The notes under the pieces were generated by a model. That model ran no database searches and had not been told where the DNA came from. It was given only the letters and a program-made list of their open reading frames with translations. Position numbers and translations under genes: made by a program. A stretch of DNA of 42,584 nucleotides from contig JAGLDP010000038.1 in the NCBI GenBank assembly GCA_023145515.1, positions 1-42,584 of the forward strand, read 5' to 3'. Positions 1 through 9,895 of this stretch are shown here, piece after piece. The DNA is from Bacteroidales bacterium (lineage in GTDB: Bacteria > Bacteroidota > Bacteroidia > Bacteroidales > UBA12481). The stretch's first letter is position 1. Each line of letters opens with the position of its first letter.

Positions 1-2
1 AA

Positions 3-2018
3 TTAGCTTATGTGAGTGCCAGGTCCTTTTCTGTTGAAGAAACTGAACGGGTGCCTGTGGCCTTAAATGACGTATCCAAGATGGCACAATCCTATCCTGG
101 AACACAGCAAGGAAGGCGGGATATTGAAAATGATATTATTGTAAGGGGCAATTCATCTTTCGGGATGATATGGCGATTGGAGGGATTAGACGTTCCGGCT
201 CCAAACCATTATGCACGACCGGGTACATCCGGAGGAGGTATCTCAATACTGAGTGCTCAGCTAATGAGTCGGTCAGACTTTTACACAGGGGGTATGCCGG
301 CTGAATTCGGAAATACAATTTCGGCTGCTTTTGACATTCGCCTTAAAAATGGAAATACGAAAAAATATGAAAATCGCTTCAGGTTAAATCTGGTAGGTAT
401 TGATTATTCACTTGAGGGACCCATCAAAAAAGATCGATCCTCCTTCATCTTCAATGCCAGATATTCAATGCTGGGTGTAATGAACAGAATTGGTTTTTAT
501 CCAGCAGGCGAAAATGCTTTTAACGAGTTCTATGATTTTTCATTTAACCTATTCTTTGATAACCCTGAGAATAATTCGAGATGGAATGTTTTTGGAATGG
601 CTGGAAACAGTCTGGAGATATATAATCCCTATTATCCGGCAGAAGACAGAAGTTTCAACACATACTGGCATTGGGAATATGTGCATTTTGACTCAAAAAT
701 GGCCACTATTGGCGCCATTTACACAAAAACACATGATTCAAACACCTTTTCGAAGTTTGCCATTGCCAGTACAGCAAGCAACATTTACCGATTCAACGAT
801 ACTCTTGACTACCAGGATATTAACTATAGATATCGTGAAGATCGAACCATTGAAAACCGCATTTACGCAACCTATGTATTCAGTAAACGCTACAGCCCCA
901 TGTTCAGATTGAAGGCGGGTGTTATTGGAAACCTGATTAATTACGATTTTTTCCAGATGAGATTACCCCGAAGAACTACTGTTGACAACACAATCAGTCG
1001 GTTCTGGGGAACAGAAGCCGAGGGAAGCGGATTAACACAAACCGCTCAGGCCTATGCTCAGGGAATTTATAATATCTCTGAGAAATTTACCATCTCAGGA
1101 GGTTTTCATTTTTTAACATTAATGCATAATATGACTGCCTCAGTTGATCCCCGTTTATCTGCAAAATACCAGATTAATCGCAATCATCGCTTAAGTATAG
1201 CTTTGGGGAAATACAGTCAGCATTTGCCTCTACCGGCATTCTCCTACGTGCAAATGGATTCACTTCCTGATGGTACAATAAGCACCAGCTATCCGAACAA
1301 GAATCTCAAAATGATGTACAGCAATCATGCAATTCTGTCTTATCAATACTCTACAGATAAGCTTTTAAAGGTTTCAGCCGAGGTTTATCTTCAGGATTTG
1401 CACAATGTACCAGTATCGCCTGATGAGGAAAGTGTTTATTGTTTCATGAATACCAACTCTGAATTTCCTGTTTTTACGGTTGTTAGTGAAGGTCGGGGAT
1501 TGAATTATGGCATTGATCTGGCTGTTGAGAAAATGACAGCCAAGAGTTTCTATTTCCTGGTAACCGCATCGCTATATGCTGCAAAATATAAGCCCTTAAA
1601 CAATCAGTGGTACCACAGTCGATATTCGAGTCTTTGGGTATCTGCATTCACTGCTGGTAAGGAAATTGATTTTGGTAAGGGAAGAGTTTTACAGTTTGGG
1701 GCACGATTGCTCCACAATGGAGGATACCGCTACACGACTCTGGATGAAGTAAAATCTAAAGAAAAAGGCTATTACGTTGGGGTTGAAGGTGCATATAATG
1801 AAAGTCGTATGCTCGCCTACTGGCGAATCGACACTCGCATTGCCTATCGTTTTAGTCGTCCGAAATGGGCAATGAACATTTCGCTTGATGTACAAAATGT
1901 CACCAATCATAGAAATGCTAACGGGGTTTGGTACAATGGCAGCCTGAATGAAATTGCTTATCATTACCATCCGGGGAATGCGCTGATTCCTATGATTAAT
2001 TTTGCGGTGGACTTTTAG
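3..2018 (+). CDS. TonB-dependent outer-membrane receptor, 5' end cut by window edge
   Basis: Outer-membrane beta-barrel receptor that would import a ligand using TonB energy. The reading frame is open to the left edge (codons for L-A-Y precede the GTG at 12), so the GTG is not the real start and the N-terminal signal, carboxypeptidase-like domain and start of the plug are missing. The visible part begins in the plug (IIVRGNSSFGMIWRLEGLDV, then GGMPAEFGNTISAAFDIRLK) and continues as alternating aromatic-rich strands to the C-terminal FAVDF, the expected terminal aromatic of a barrel protein. It lacks SusC-type signatures and has no SusD partner, so it is the carboxypeptidase-regulatory/TonB type with unknown substrate. 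A gap of 32 bp leads to the next gene on the same strand. Confidence 0.9.
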   Translation, partial: LAYVSARSFSVEETERVPVALNDVSKMAQSYPGTQQGRRDIENDIIVRGNSSFGMIWRLEGLDVPAPNHYARPGTSGGGISILSAQLMSRSDFYTGGMPAEFGNTISAAFDIRLKNGNTKKYENRFRLNLVGIDYSLEGPIKKDRSSFIFNARYSMLGVMNRIGFYPAGENAFNEFYDFSFNLFFDNPENNSRWNVFGMAGNSLEIYNPYYPAEDRSFNTYWHWEYVHFDSKMATIGAIYTKTHDSNTFSKFAIASTASNIYRFNDTLDYQDINYRYREDRTIENRIYATYVFSKRYSPMFRLKAGVIGNLINYDFFQMRLPRRTTVDNTISRFWGTEAEGSGLTQTAQAYAQGIYNISEKFTISGGFHFLTLMHNMTASVDPRLSAKYQINRNHRLSIALGKYSQHLPLPAFSYVQMDSLPDGTISTSYPNKNLKMMYSNHAILSYQYSTDKLLKVSAEVYLQDLHNVPVSPDEESVYCFMNTNSEFPVFTVVSEGRGLNYGIDLAVEKMTAKSFYFLVTASLYAAKYKPLNNQWYHSRYSSLWVSAFTAGKEIDFGKGRVLQFGARLLHNGGYRYTTLDEVKSKEKGYYVGVEGAYNESRMLAYWRIDTRIAYRFSRPKWAMNISLDVQNVTNHRNANGVWYNGSLNEIAYHYHPGNALIPMINFAVDF

Positions 2019-2050
2019 GGGAGTGACACGAGTCGAAAAATCGAAAGTAT

Positions 2051-3190
2051 ATGGGTTTATCTGTACGACAAATTGGGGAAGAATACAATAAAGAGATGCT
2101 TGCTATTTTGCTTGAGTCTCCTATGGAATCTGATGGTTTGAGTTTGTGTTTAGATCGTTCTCCAAATATATATGCTGTTCCACAACTCTTTTTTGATGGC
2201 TTTAAGGCTTATGGATTCTTCATGGATGAGGAGCTTGTTGGATATGGAATGATTTGTCATAAGGAGTTATATGTGAATGGCGAGAAAACCTTGGTTGGGT
2301 ATTTTGCCAATTTATATGTTAAAAAAGAGGCTCGAAAGTTAGGTTGGCTATATAAGGCCTCGAAGCCTCTTTTTGAAGAAATAAGCAAGATCGCAGAGAT
2401 TGGTTTTGCTAGCACTGTAAAAGGAAACAAAGCTACTGAAAGTATGATTGGGCGCAGAATTGCTAAGTTCCCCTTAATGCCTCACTCAGAGCTTGTTAGC
2501 ATGCAAGTAGTTCATAACTTACTCATTACTTTCAAGAAAAGGCTCAAGGCGAACACAAGGCTCAAGGCTCAGGGCTCAAGGCTCAAGTTGGTTATAAGGA
2601 GGGGAAAGGGTGAGGATATAAGTAAGATTGCTGCTTTGCTGGATGGGGAGTACCGTACTCGTTTGTTTGGGGCTGTTATGAATGAGAAGAATCTTCGTAA
2701 GCTTATTGATACGCGTCCTGGCTTCGGGATTGAGGATTATTGGCTTGCTGAGATGGATGGTCGCGTTGTTGGAGTTTGTTCGGCCTGGGATATCAGGGAA
2801 ATCAGACAAGTGCGAGTTATGTCTTATCGAAAAAAATTCAAATGGGTTTATCGGATATATTCCTTACTTGCACCCTTTCTTAGCTTCCCAAAATTACCAC
2901 AATCCGGCGAATCATTCAGAGAAATTATTGTTAATGATTTTGCTACGGAAAACAGTGATCCGGTCATTTTTGAAGCATTGTTAAGAAATGTGTATAATGA
3001 TGCCCGTAATCGTGGGTATAATATGATTGAGGTAGGCAGTTATGTTGGTGATCCTATGCTTGCTGCCGTAAAACCATTTTTCACACAAGAAGTATATTCC
3101 CACACCATTGTCGGAACCATTTCTGCTGATTATATTGACAAAGGCCAAATCGATGTAAGTCGACCATTTGTAGATATTGCTTTGACTTAG
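2051..3190 (+). CDS. Protein with two GNAT acetyltransferase-like domains
   Basis: A 379-residue protein that I read as two tandem GNAT-fold halves, roughly residues 1-160 and 180-379. The first half has the GNAT-like strand order with AYGFFMDEELVGYGMI and ANLYVKKEARKLGWLYKAS. The second begins LVIRRGKGEDISKIAALL, a typical GNAT N-terminus, and has YWLAEMDGRVVGVCSAW. Substrate unknown. Between the halves lies a run of AAGGCTC-type 7-bp repeats (2539-2587) read as RLKANTRLKAQGSRLK, which is a low-complexity linker rather than a conserved element. The classic acetyl-CoA loop (Q/RxxGxG/A) is poorly conserved, so activity is not certain. The start follows the receptor gene by 32 bp, so co-transcription is possible. 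Confidence 0.7.
   Translation: MGLSVRQIGEEYNKEMLAILLESPMESDGLSLCLDRSPNIYAVPQLFFDGFKAYGFFMDEELVGYGMICHKELYVNGEKTLVGYFANLYVKKEARKLGWLYKASKPLFEEISKIAEIGFASTVKGNKATESMIGRRIAKFPLMPHSELVSMQVVHNLLITFKKRLKANTRLKAQGSRLKLVIRRGKGEDISKIAALLDGEYRTRLFGAVMNEKNLRKLIDTRPGFGIEDYWLAEMDGRVVGVCSAWDIREIRQVRVMSYRKKFKWVYRIYSLLAPFLSFPKLPQSGESFREIIVNDFATENSDPVIFEALLRNVYNDARNRGYNMIEVGSYVGDPMLAAVKPFFTQEVYSHTIVGTISADYIDKGQIDVSRPFVDIALT
2539..2587 (+). repeat. In-gene tandem tract of the 7-bp word AAGGCTC
   Basis: Five near-identical copies of AAGGCTC, with one divergent segment (GCGAACAC) in the middle, lie inside the double GNAT gene. Three consecutive units (21 bp) read KAQGSRL, and because 7 is not a multiple of 3 the same heptapeptide cycle appears in every frame of this strand. 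The other strand would contain TGA stops. The tract is exactly at the junction of the two GNAT-like halves. Confidence 0.85.
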
Positions 3191-3257
3191 CAGATTCCTT
3201 TTGGGGTTATCATGAATTTTCGTTTGCTTTATAGCCCCAGGAAATTAGCGGGAAATA

Positions 3258-3845
3258 ATGGAGGCTAAAAACAGAAGTAAGCAGGAAAAACAATTCGAAA
3301 AGATTTTTAAAAATCTGTTTGAAATATACTTTCTGCCCTTAAAGTTTCATGCCAAACACTTCGTCGGTTCTGATGAAGTTTCAGAAGACATTGTTCAGGA
3401 TACTTTTGCTCATCTATGGGAGATTAGGTTTTCATTTGATTTTAGCGGCTCTGTTAAATCCTACTTGTTTCAAGCCATTCAAAACAAGTGCATCAATTAC
3501 CTAAAACACAATCAAGTTAAAGAAAAATATAAGAGTTTTGCCAGCATTAAAATCCGTGAAGCAGAACTTTTTACAAGTGATTTTATCTCGCAACAAGTAG
3601 CTATTCTAATCGAGAAAGAGCTAAGTGCAAGCATTAATAAAGCCATTGCAAAACTGCCTGATCGCTGCAAAGCAACCTTCCTTCTTAGTCGCGAAGAAGG
3701 TTTATCAAATAAAGAAATCTCAAAGGAATTGGGAATATCCGTAAAAGCGGTTGAAAGGAATATGACAAGGGCTTTATCAAGTCTTCGCCAAGCTCTTCAA
3801 GACTACACATCGATTGTCTTGATTATCTTCACTTTAATGAAATAG
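3258..3845 (+). CDS. ECF-type RNA polymerase sigma factor
   Basis: Extracytoplasmic-function sigma factor of the Bacteroidetes type that is paired with FecR anti-sigma factors. Region 2 (about residues 20-90) contains EDIVQDTFAHLWE, the core-binding and -10 recognition helix. Region 4 (about 135-180) contains LPDRCKATFLLSREEGLSNK followed by the helix-turn-helix EISKELGISVKAVERNMTRA. Length of 195 residues is normal for the family. The FecR gene follows after 80 bp and a SusC/SusD pair after that. By analogy with FecI/FecR systems, ligand binding at the SusC-type receptor would release this factor to transcribe the locus. Confidence 0.93.
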   Translation: MEAKNRSKQEKQFEKIFKNLFEIYFLPLKFHAKHFVGSDEVSEDIVQDTFAHLWEIRFSFDFSGSVKSYLFQAIQNKCINYLKHNQVKEKYKSFASIKIREAELFTSDFISQQVAILIEKELSASINKAIAKLPDRCKATFLLSREEGLSNKEISKELGISVKAVERNMTRALSSLRQALQDYTSIVLIIFTLMK

Positions 3846-3925
3846 TTGTGCTAAATAATCAATCATGGAGTTAATCCTATGTGGGGTTATGCCATGGTAT
3901 CTTGTTTATGTTAAGTAAGGAAGTT

Positions 3926-5092
3926 ATGAAAAAACAAAAAATCAATAAGGAGTATTTGCTTAAATGCCTAAGCAGAAAGGCATCAGATCTTGAATTGGAG
4001 GCACTTCTTGTGTGGCTGGAAAGTGACCGGGCAAATCTGATTGAATACAATAAGTTAAAGGAGGAATTGGAGGCTCATGAAATCAGGAGTCAAAGTGCGC
4101 AGAACAGTCTCAATACATCATGGAGCATATTTAAAAACCAGATCATTAACAAGAGCTTTTCAGGAAATATACGACGCCTGAGAAATCTACGAGTAGCCGC
4201 TTCTGTAGTGATACTTTTAGGACTAGGAGCTTCTCTGCTTTTACTTACACCAAGCATAAGACCAACTAAGAAACCAGATATTACGGCAGAGCTCGAAAAG
4301 CCATATATCATTTCTTCTTTTGGCCATAAACACTTTCTCAACCCTGAGAAACAATCAATCCGTTATGATGAGATTCTTCATGATTCTGCTTCTGCACAGC
4401 AGGAAAATAAGAAACCCAGAAAGAAGCAGGAAATACATGAACTCGTTGTACCAAGAGGCTACAGAATAAATTTGGAATTAGAAGATGGCACGATTGTTTG
4501 GCTAAATTCAGAGTCACGGCTCAAGTATCCAGTACATTTCACCGAAGAAACCAGACACATAAGTCTGAGTGGTGAAGGCTATTTTCAAGTTAAACATTCT
4601 GATTCACATCCTTTTATTGTTGAAACAACAAATGTTACTGTAGAGGTTATGGGAACGTCTTTCAACATATCTGCATTCGAAAACGAAGATCATATCACAA
4701 CTACTCTGGTTGAAGGCTCTGTAAAACTTCATACAACTGGCAATCAAGAAGATATCATATTACTACCAAATCAATGTGGGGTTTACTTATTGTCTTGTCA
4801 TAAAATTCACGTTCAAAACATTGACCCTGAGATATACACCTCCTGGATTAATGGGTATTATGCATTTCACAGTGAACCACTTGAGGTTGTGATCCAAAAG
4901 CTTATACGAAGTTATGGCATCCCAATTAGTATTAATAATCAAGCACTTAAGAAGTATAAGTTCTCCGGCAAATTAGAGCTGAAAAAAACCTTAACGGAAG
5001 TACTCGATATAATAAAATTAGTAGCTCCGTTAGAATATTGTGCCATAGATGGCAAAATAATAATTCAAAACCTTAACGATGAATCTTTGTAA
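3926..5092 (+). CDS. FecR-family anti-sigma factor
   Basis: Inner-membrane anti-sigma factor that holds the neighbouring ECF sigma until signalled by the TonB receptor. I place the start at the ATG at 3926 (MKKQKINKEYLL), preceded by AAGGAA, rather than the ATG at 3881. Cytoplasmic N-terminus, one membrane segment (about residues 90-110, ASVVILLGLGASLLLL), FecR domain with VPRGYRINLELEDGTIVWLN and the GEGYFQVKH motif, then a C-terminal DUF4974-like domain (YYAFHSEPLEVVIQKL) that resembles the STN fold. The last 14 bp overlap the start of the SusC gene, so the two are translationally coupled. Confidence 0.92.
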   Translation: MKKQKINKEYLLKCLSRKASDLELEALLVWLESDRANLIEYNKLKEELEAHEIRSQSAQNSLNTSWSIFKNQIINKSFSGNIRRLRNLRVAASVVILLGLGASLLLLTPSIRPTKKPDITAELEKPYIISSFGHKHFLNPEKQSIRYDEILHDSASAQQENKKPRKKQEIHELVVPRGYRINLELEDGTIVWLNSESRLKYPVHFTEETRHISLSGEGYFQVKHSDSHPFIVETTNVTVEVMGTSFNISAFENEDHITTTLVEGSVKLHTTGNQEDIILLPNQCGVYLLSCHKIHVQNIDPEIYTSWINGYYAFHSEPLEVVIQKLIRSYGIPISINNQALKKYKFSGKLELKKTLTEVLDIIKLVAPLEYCAIDGKIIIQNLNDESL

Positions 5093-8000
5093 AACCCTCA
5101 CTGTCATGAAATTTACTGCCATATTATTTTTTGTTGGTGCATTTCAGGTGATAGCAGGAATAAGTACTTACTCACAAGAGACAAAGCTGAACCTGGATCT
5201 CCAAAAAGTAGCTATAAAACAAGTGTTTGAGGCTATTGAAGAACAAAGTGAATTCATTATTTTTTATAATGATAAAGACATTGACAAAAAGCACAGGGTC
5301 AATATCAATTTGACAGATGTTACAGTTGGAACTATTCTTGACAGTTTGTTCTATCAAACTTCTCTTTCATACAACATTATAGAAAGGCAAATTGTCATTA
5401 TTCCAAAAAAAGAAGCTGACAATAAAGAGCCTATTAGACAAGCTAACAAGCATATTGTCATGGGCTTGGTAAGCGATGCAAGAGACCAGAATCCATTACC
5501 AGGAGTAAATATCTCAATTCAAGGTACTACATCAGGAACCTCTACAGGAGGAGATGGGAAATATGCTCTTGAAGTTGAGAATCCAAATGCTATCCTGATT
5601 TTTTCTTTTCTTGGGTACCATAGCCAGGAAATTGCACTCAATGGTAAAGTCATACTCAATGTTGCTCTTCAAGAAGACACAAGACAGCTGAATGAAGTTG
5701 TGGTTATGGGTTATTCAGAAAAAACCCTAAATGAAATCTCAAGCTCAGTGCAGGTCCTTGACAGTGACGAACTATTGGACGTCACATCCTCAAATATCGG
5801 CACAATGCTCCAAGGGAAAATCAGTGGGGTTCAGGTAGTAAACAATGGAGGAAACCCGGGAGCAGCTGCAGAAATCAGAATTCGGGGTACAGGCTCTATC
5901 TCAGCTTCCGCAGCCCCATTGTACGTAGTGGATGGAATTATCGGAGGAGATTTTAGTCCTAATGATGTAGCAACAATTACAGTTTTGAAGGATGCCGGAG
6001 CAACTGGCCTATATGGATCAAGAGCAGCTGGAGGAGTAATTATTGTTACTACTAAAAAAGGATCTGCAGATAAAATGCATGTAAATCTGAAAACGTCAAC
6101 CGGACTCAGGCAAATCTCAAATGGAAACTTTCAACTCATGAACGGTCCTGAGTTGTACGATATGCAAAGAAATTTATTTTCTCCTTCCACTCTGCCACTA
6201 ATACGACCATTGAAATTAAAAGAAATGGATTTTGACTGGATTGATGAATCTTTTCACAGTGGACTCATTCAGGACTACTATCTCTCAATTTCGGGAAAAA
6301 ACAACAAGGTTTCGTATTATTTTGGAGCAGATGTATATGATGAAGAAGGTACTTTACTCAATACAGATTTCAGACGGTTCAGTTTCCGTAGCAACTTGAA
6401 ATATGAAATCTCAAAACGCATCAATTTGTCCACAAACCTGAATATCAGCAAGTCTACGAACACTACATATCAATACAATTCTCTGTACGATGCATATTTA
6501 TACCTCCCTTGGGATAATCCATATGATGCAGAAGGAAACCCAAGGTTCATTGATGCCACCTCATCAGATTGGTATAGTAGAGATAAAAGGAATTACATTC
6601 ATTCTAACACTTATAATTCCGATTCTGGAAAAGGCTTGGCCATTAATGGGGATGTTGTTCTAAATATCCGCATGACAGATTGGATATCTTTTTCATCTTC
6701 CAATAGGCTTGCCATAGGTACGGGTTGGTTTCAGTCATTAGTTGATCCGAGGGTAAAAGAGGGAATAGCCATAGGTGGAAGCTTATATAACAGTAATGAT
6801 TATTCCTCATATGCAATTTCCTCTAACATGTTTAAGTTGAAAAAGAACTTTGGCGAACACAGTGTTAACGGCATAATTGGATTTGAAGCAGAAAAGAATT
6901 ACTACGAATTTATGGGAGCAACTGGTCAGGGAATCCCAGTAGGCTTAACCATCCTAAATGCGGCATCAGTACCATTTACGGTTACTGGAACACGCACCGA
7001 AAGTGCTTTTACTTCGGGTTTCTCACAGCTCAATTATAAATTCCGATCTCGCTATTTTCTTACGCTATCCTATCGAATGGACGGATCTTCAAAATTTGGC
7101 GAAAACAATCGCTGGGGAAGTTTCCCTTCCGCCGCAGCTTCATGGCTAATCAGCGAGGAAGACTTCATGTCCAATTTTGCCAATCTTGATCAGTTGAAAG
7201 TAAGAGCCAGCTACGGAATAACCGGGAATGCCAACATTGGCGACTTTCAACATTTGGCAAAATATGCTTTCACTACGCAGTATGCTGCCATGCCCGCTGG
7301 GTTTCCGCAGAATCTCCCAAACCCTTCCCTGGGCTGGGAAAAAGCTCATACAATGAATATGGGTTTGGATATAAGTCTTTATAAAAGACTTGGCATTTCA
7401 CTTGATATTTATGATATTCAAAATAAGAACCTGCTGCTAAATGTACCTTTATCTCCATCTTCAGGATTTGAATATCAGACCCGAAATTCCGGGACTGTTC
7501 AAAACCGTGGAATTGAGCTACAAGTAAACTCCACAAATATCCAACGGGGTGATTTCACCTGGGAAAGTTCAGTCAACTTCTCTCATAATCGGAATAAAGT
7601 CATTTCACTTTCAGATGGAATTGATAACATTATCACTGGTGTTGAAGCCAAACAAATAATTCAGGAAGGGAAAGACATCTATACCTGGTATATGCCCAAA
7701 TGGTTGGGAGTTGATCCACTAAATGGAGATCCCCTTTGGGAAAGAATTATTTACGATGAAAACGGTGTCGAAACCTCAAGAGAAGCAACCAACAATTATA
7801 ATGAAGCTCAGTTTCAGGAAGTAGGTTCAGCAACCCCTAAATTCCTTGGTGGATTCATGAGTAACATGAAATATAAAAGTTTTAGTCTCAATATGGCCTT
7901 TAATTATGTCGTTGGTAATCAGATCTATCATCGATCAAGACAGTTCTTCGATAATGACGGAGCCTATATTTCCTACAACATTATGAAGTTACAGGATGGT

Positions 8001-8348
8001 TGGTCGCGATGGGAAAAAGAAGGCGACATTGCCACACACCCTAAGGCCATTGCCAATGGTAACAAACTATCAAATAATGTTTCGTCGCGATACATAGAAG
8101 ATGGAAGCTATTTGAAGTTACGTAATATCACTTTTTCTTATGCACTACCTCAAAGAATCGTTAGGAAACTTAATCTCGGATCAGCAAGGATATTTATCTC
8201 AGGAGATAACCTTTGGACATGGACAAAATTCTCAGGGATGGATCCTGAGGTTTCTATTGTAGGAGATACCTGGACCCGACCTGGCACCGGTGATTTCAAA
8301 TATCCCATTAGTAAACAGATCCTATTTGGAGTAGACGTTACCTTTTAA
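5079..8348 (+). CDS. SusC/RagA-family TonB-linked outer-membrane transporter with STN signalling domain
   Basis: Glycan-import outer-membrane transporter. The order is signal peptide (start at 5079, or at ATG 5106 giving MKFTAILFFVGAFQV), secretin/TonB short N-terminal domain (about residues 35-110, LQKVAIKQVFEAIEEQ), carboxypeptidase-D-like domain (VMGLVSDARDQNPLPGVNIS), TonB box region (LNEVVVMGYSEKT), plug with IRIRGTGSISASAAPLYVVD, and a barrel ending GVDVTF. Length of 1,089 residues is typical for a SusC with STN. The STN domain is the usual contact for FecR, which is encoded immediately upstream with a 14-bp overlap. SusD follows after 11 bp. Substrate cannot be told from the sequence. 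Confidence 0.95.
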   Translation: MNLCKTLTVMKFTAILFFVGAFQVIAGISTYSQETKLNLDLQKVAIKQVFEAIEEQSEFIIFYNDKDIDKKHRVNINLTDVTVGTILDSLFYQTSLSYNIIERQIVIIPKKEADNKEPIRQANKHIVMGLVSDARDQNPLPGVNISIQGTTSGTSTGGDGKYALEVENPNAILIFSFLGYHSQEIALNGKVILNVALQEDTRQLNEVVVMGYSEKTLNEISSSVQVLDSDELLDVTSSNIGTMLQGKISGVQVVNNGGNPGAAAEIRIRGTGSISASAAPLYVVDGIIGGDFSPNDVATITVLKDAGATGLYGSRAAGGVIIVTTKKGSADKMHVNLKTSTGLRQISNGNFQLMNGPELYDMQRNLFSPSTLPLIRPLKLKEMDFDWIDESFHSGLIQDYYLSISGKNNKVSYYFGADVYDEEGTLLNTDFRRFSFRSNLKYEISKRINLSTNLNISKSTNTTYQYNSLYDAYLYLPWDNPYDAEGNPRFIDATSSDWYSRDKRNYIHSNTYNSDSGKGLAINGDVVLNIRMTDWISFSSSNRLAIGTGWFQSLVDPRVKEGIAIGGSLYNSNDYSSYAISSNMFKLKKNFGEHSVNGIIGFEAEKNYYEFMGATGQGIPVGLTILNAASVPFTVTGTRTESAFTSGFSQLNYKFRSRYFLTLSYRMDGSSKFGENNRWGSFPSAAASWLISEEDFMSNFANLDQLKVRASYGITGNANIGDFQHLAKYAFTTQYAAMPAGFPQNLPNPSLGWEKAHTMNMGLDISLYKRLGISLDIYDIQNKNLLLNVPLSPSSGFEYQTRNSGTVQNRGIELQVNSTNIQRGDFTWESSVNFSHNRNKVISLSDGIDNIITGVEAKQIIQEGKDIYTWYMPKWLGVDPLNGDPLWERIIYDENGVETSREATNNYNEAQFQEVGSATPKFLGGFMSNMKYKSFSLNMAFNYVVGNQIYHRSRQFFDNDGAYISYNIMKLQDGWSRWEKEGDIATHPKAIANGNKLSNNVSSRYIEDGSYLKLRNITFSYALPQRIVRKLNLGSARIFISGDNLWTWTKFSGMDPEVSIVGDTWTRPGTGDFKYPISKQILFGVDVTF

Positions 8349-8359
8349 TTCCTTATCCA

Positions 8360-9865
8360 ATGAAAAAACTATCTATATACATAATTCTTACATTATCTCT
8401 GCTTGTCTCTGCATGTGAACTGTCTCTTACACCTCATGACGGAATGACCAAGGAACAACTTTCAGAATATCCAGAAGGAGCGGGTTATGCCACAAATGGC
8501 AACTATGCAATGATTAAGGATATCCTTGAATACAAGGGAGTTGAAGACCTGAGGAACACTTATGTTCGTCATTACTTTCAGCTGGCAGAGTTCCCAGGTG
8601 ATAATATTAGTCTAAGCGGATCTACTACTGATCACTTGTTTTATGCATGCACATACCGGCATTTTGCCACCATGATGAATACAACATATTTCTGGTTCAG
8701 TGGATACAAAATTATTAATGGTGCATGCCAGATTATTGAATCCGTTGAAGAAGGTACATCAGCAGATTTAGATCAACTAATTGGAGAAAACTACTTTTTA
8801 CGTGCTATGGCCCACTTTGATCTGGTCAGAATATTTGCCACACCATTTACTCAGGGATCAGATAATCCGGGAATCATTGTACGCACTTCATCTGAAGGTC
8901 AGGGCGGACCTCGCAACACGGTGGGTGAAGTATATCATCAGATTATTGAAGATTTACTCAAGGGAAGTGAGTTAATGAATACACCAAGAGGAAACAGTTT
9001 CGCATCTAAAGAAGCTGCCTGGGCTTTATTATCCCGGGTCTATTTATACATGGAGGAAAACCAATTAGCAGTCGATTATGCCAGTATGGTTATTGAATCA
9101 GGCCGTTTCCAATTGGAAAGCTCAGGAGCGTATCCAGATTATTTTAAAAATGCTTTGATTTCTTCTGAAACCATTTTGTGTGTTGAACACACTCTCCAAG
9201 ACGATAAGGTCTCTGGTGCCATTGGGTCAATGTATTTATCAGACCAAGGACTGGGATGGGGTGAGATTTATGCTTCTCTGCCTTTGCGTAATCTTCTCAA
9301 TAAAAATCCTGAGGATAAGCGCCTTACCTTTATCAAACCTGAGTATAAAGCTGATCCGGATGGAAATATCCTGACTGATGCACAAGATAAACCCATTGTT
9401 GCTGAAAGAAATGGTTATCCAAAATATTATATGACCAAATTTTCTTATCAGGATGGTATGGTCACCCTCAGTTCTCCGGTTCTTCTTCGCCTGGCCGAGG
9501 TTTACCTCAACCGTGCCGAGGCTTATGCAAAATTAGGAGATGATGCACAGGCTATTGATGATGTAAATACCATTAGGAGCAGAGCTGACATTCCGGATGA
9601 AGCCTTATTTTCGACATCAAATCTCCTTGGTTATACTTCAGTTCTGGATATCGTTTTAGATGAACGCCGCCTGGAATTATTTACTGAAGGACACCGGACT
9701 TTTGATATTTTCAGGAATAACATGATAATGAATCGAAGCTATCCGGGTGTTCATCTGCCAGAAGGAGAAACCTCACAATTCATTGATCCTTCTGACCCTC
9801 GCATCATCTACTTTATCCCGCAGGATGAAATATTAGCAAACCCAGAAATGATTCAAAATAAATAA
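8360..9865 (+). CDS. SusD/RagB-family nutrient-binding lipoprotein
   Basis: Surface lipoprotein that caps the SusC transporter and binds the glycan. The N-terminus has a signal peptide ending in a lipobox (LLVSAC, lipidated Cys at residue 19). The fold is the TPR-like SusD domain, seen in LIGENYFLRAMAHFDLVRIF, the SSPVLLRLAEVYLNRAEAYA helix and LDERRLELFTEGHRTFDIFR near the C-terminus. The 501-residue length is typical. It starts 11 bp after SusC and is co-transcribed with it. Confidence 0.95.
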   Translation: MKKLSIYIILTLSLLVSACELSLTPHDGMTKEQLSEYPEGAGYATNGNYAMIKDILEYKGVEDLRNTYVRHYFQLAEFPGDNISLSGSTTDHLFYACTYRHFATMMNTTYFWFSGYKIINGACQIIESVEEGTSADLDQLIGENYFLRAMAHFDLVRIFATPFTQGSDNPGIIVRTSSEGQGGPRNTVGEVYHQIIEDLLKGSELMNTPRGNSFASKEAAWALLSRVYLYMEENQLAVDYASMVIESGRFQLESSGAYPDYFKNALISSETILCVEHTLQDDKVSGAIGSMYLSDQGLGWGEIYASLPLRNLLNKNPEDKRLTFIKPEYKADPDGNILTDAQDKPIVAERNGYPKYYMTKFSYQDGMVTLSSPVLLRLAEVYLNRAEAYAKLGDDAQAIDDVNTIRSRADIPDEALFSTSNLLGYTSVLDIVLDERRLELFTEGHRTFDIFRNNMIMNRSYPGVHLPEGETSQFIDPSDPRIIYFIPQDEILANPEMIQNK

Positions 9866-9895
9866 TCTAAATCGTAACATTTAAAAAAAAGAAGT

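Noticed and set aside
12-17. GTG as the start of the left-most receptor
   Set aside because: The frame is open to the window edge and the product would begin mid-plug without a signal peptide, so the gene is simply cut.
3200-3243. Inverted TGGGGTTAT / ATAGCCCCA before the sigma factor gene as a terminator
   Set aside because: The stem is 9 bp with a loop of about 20 bases and no following T-run; too weak to call.
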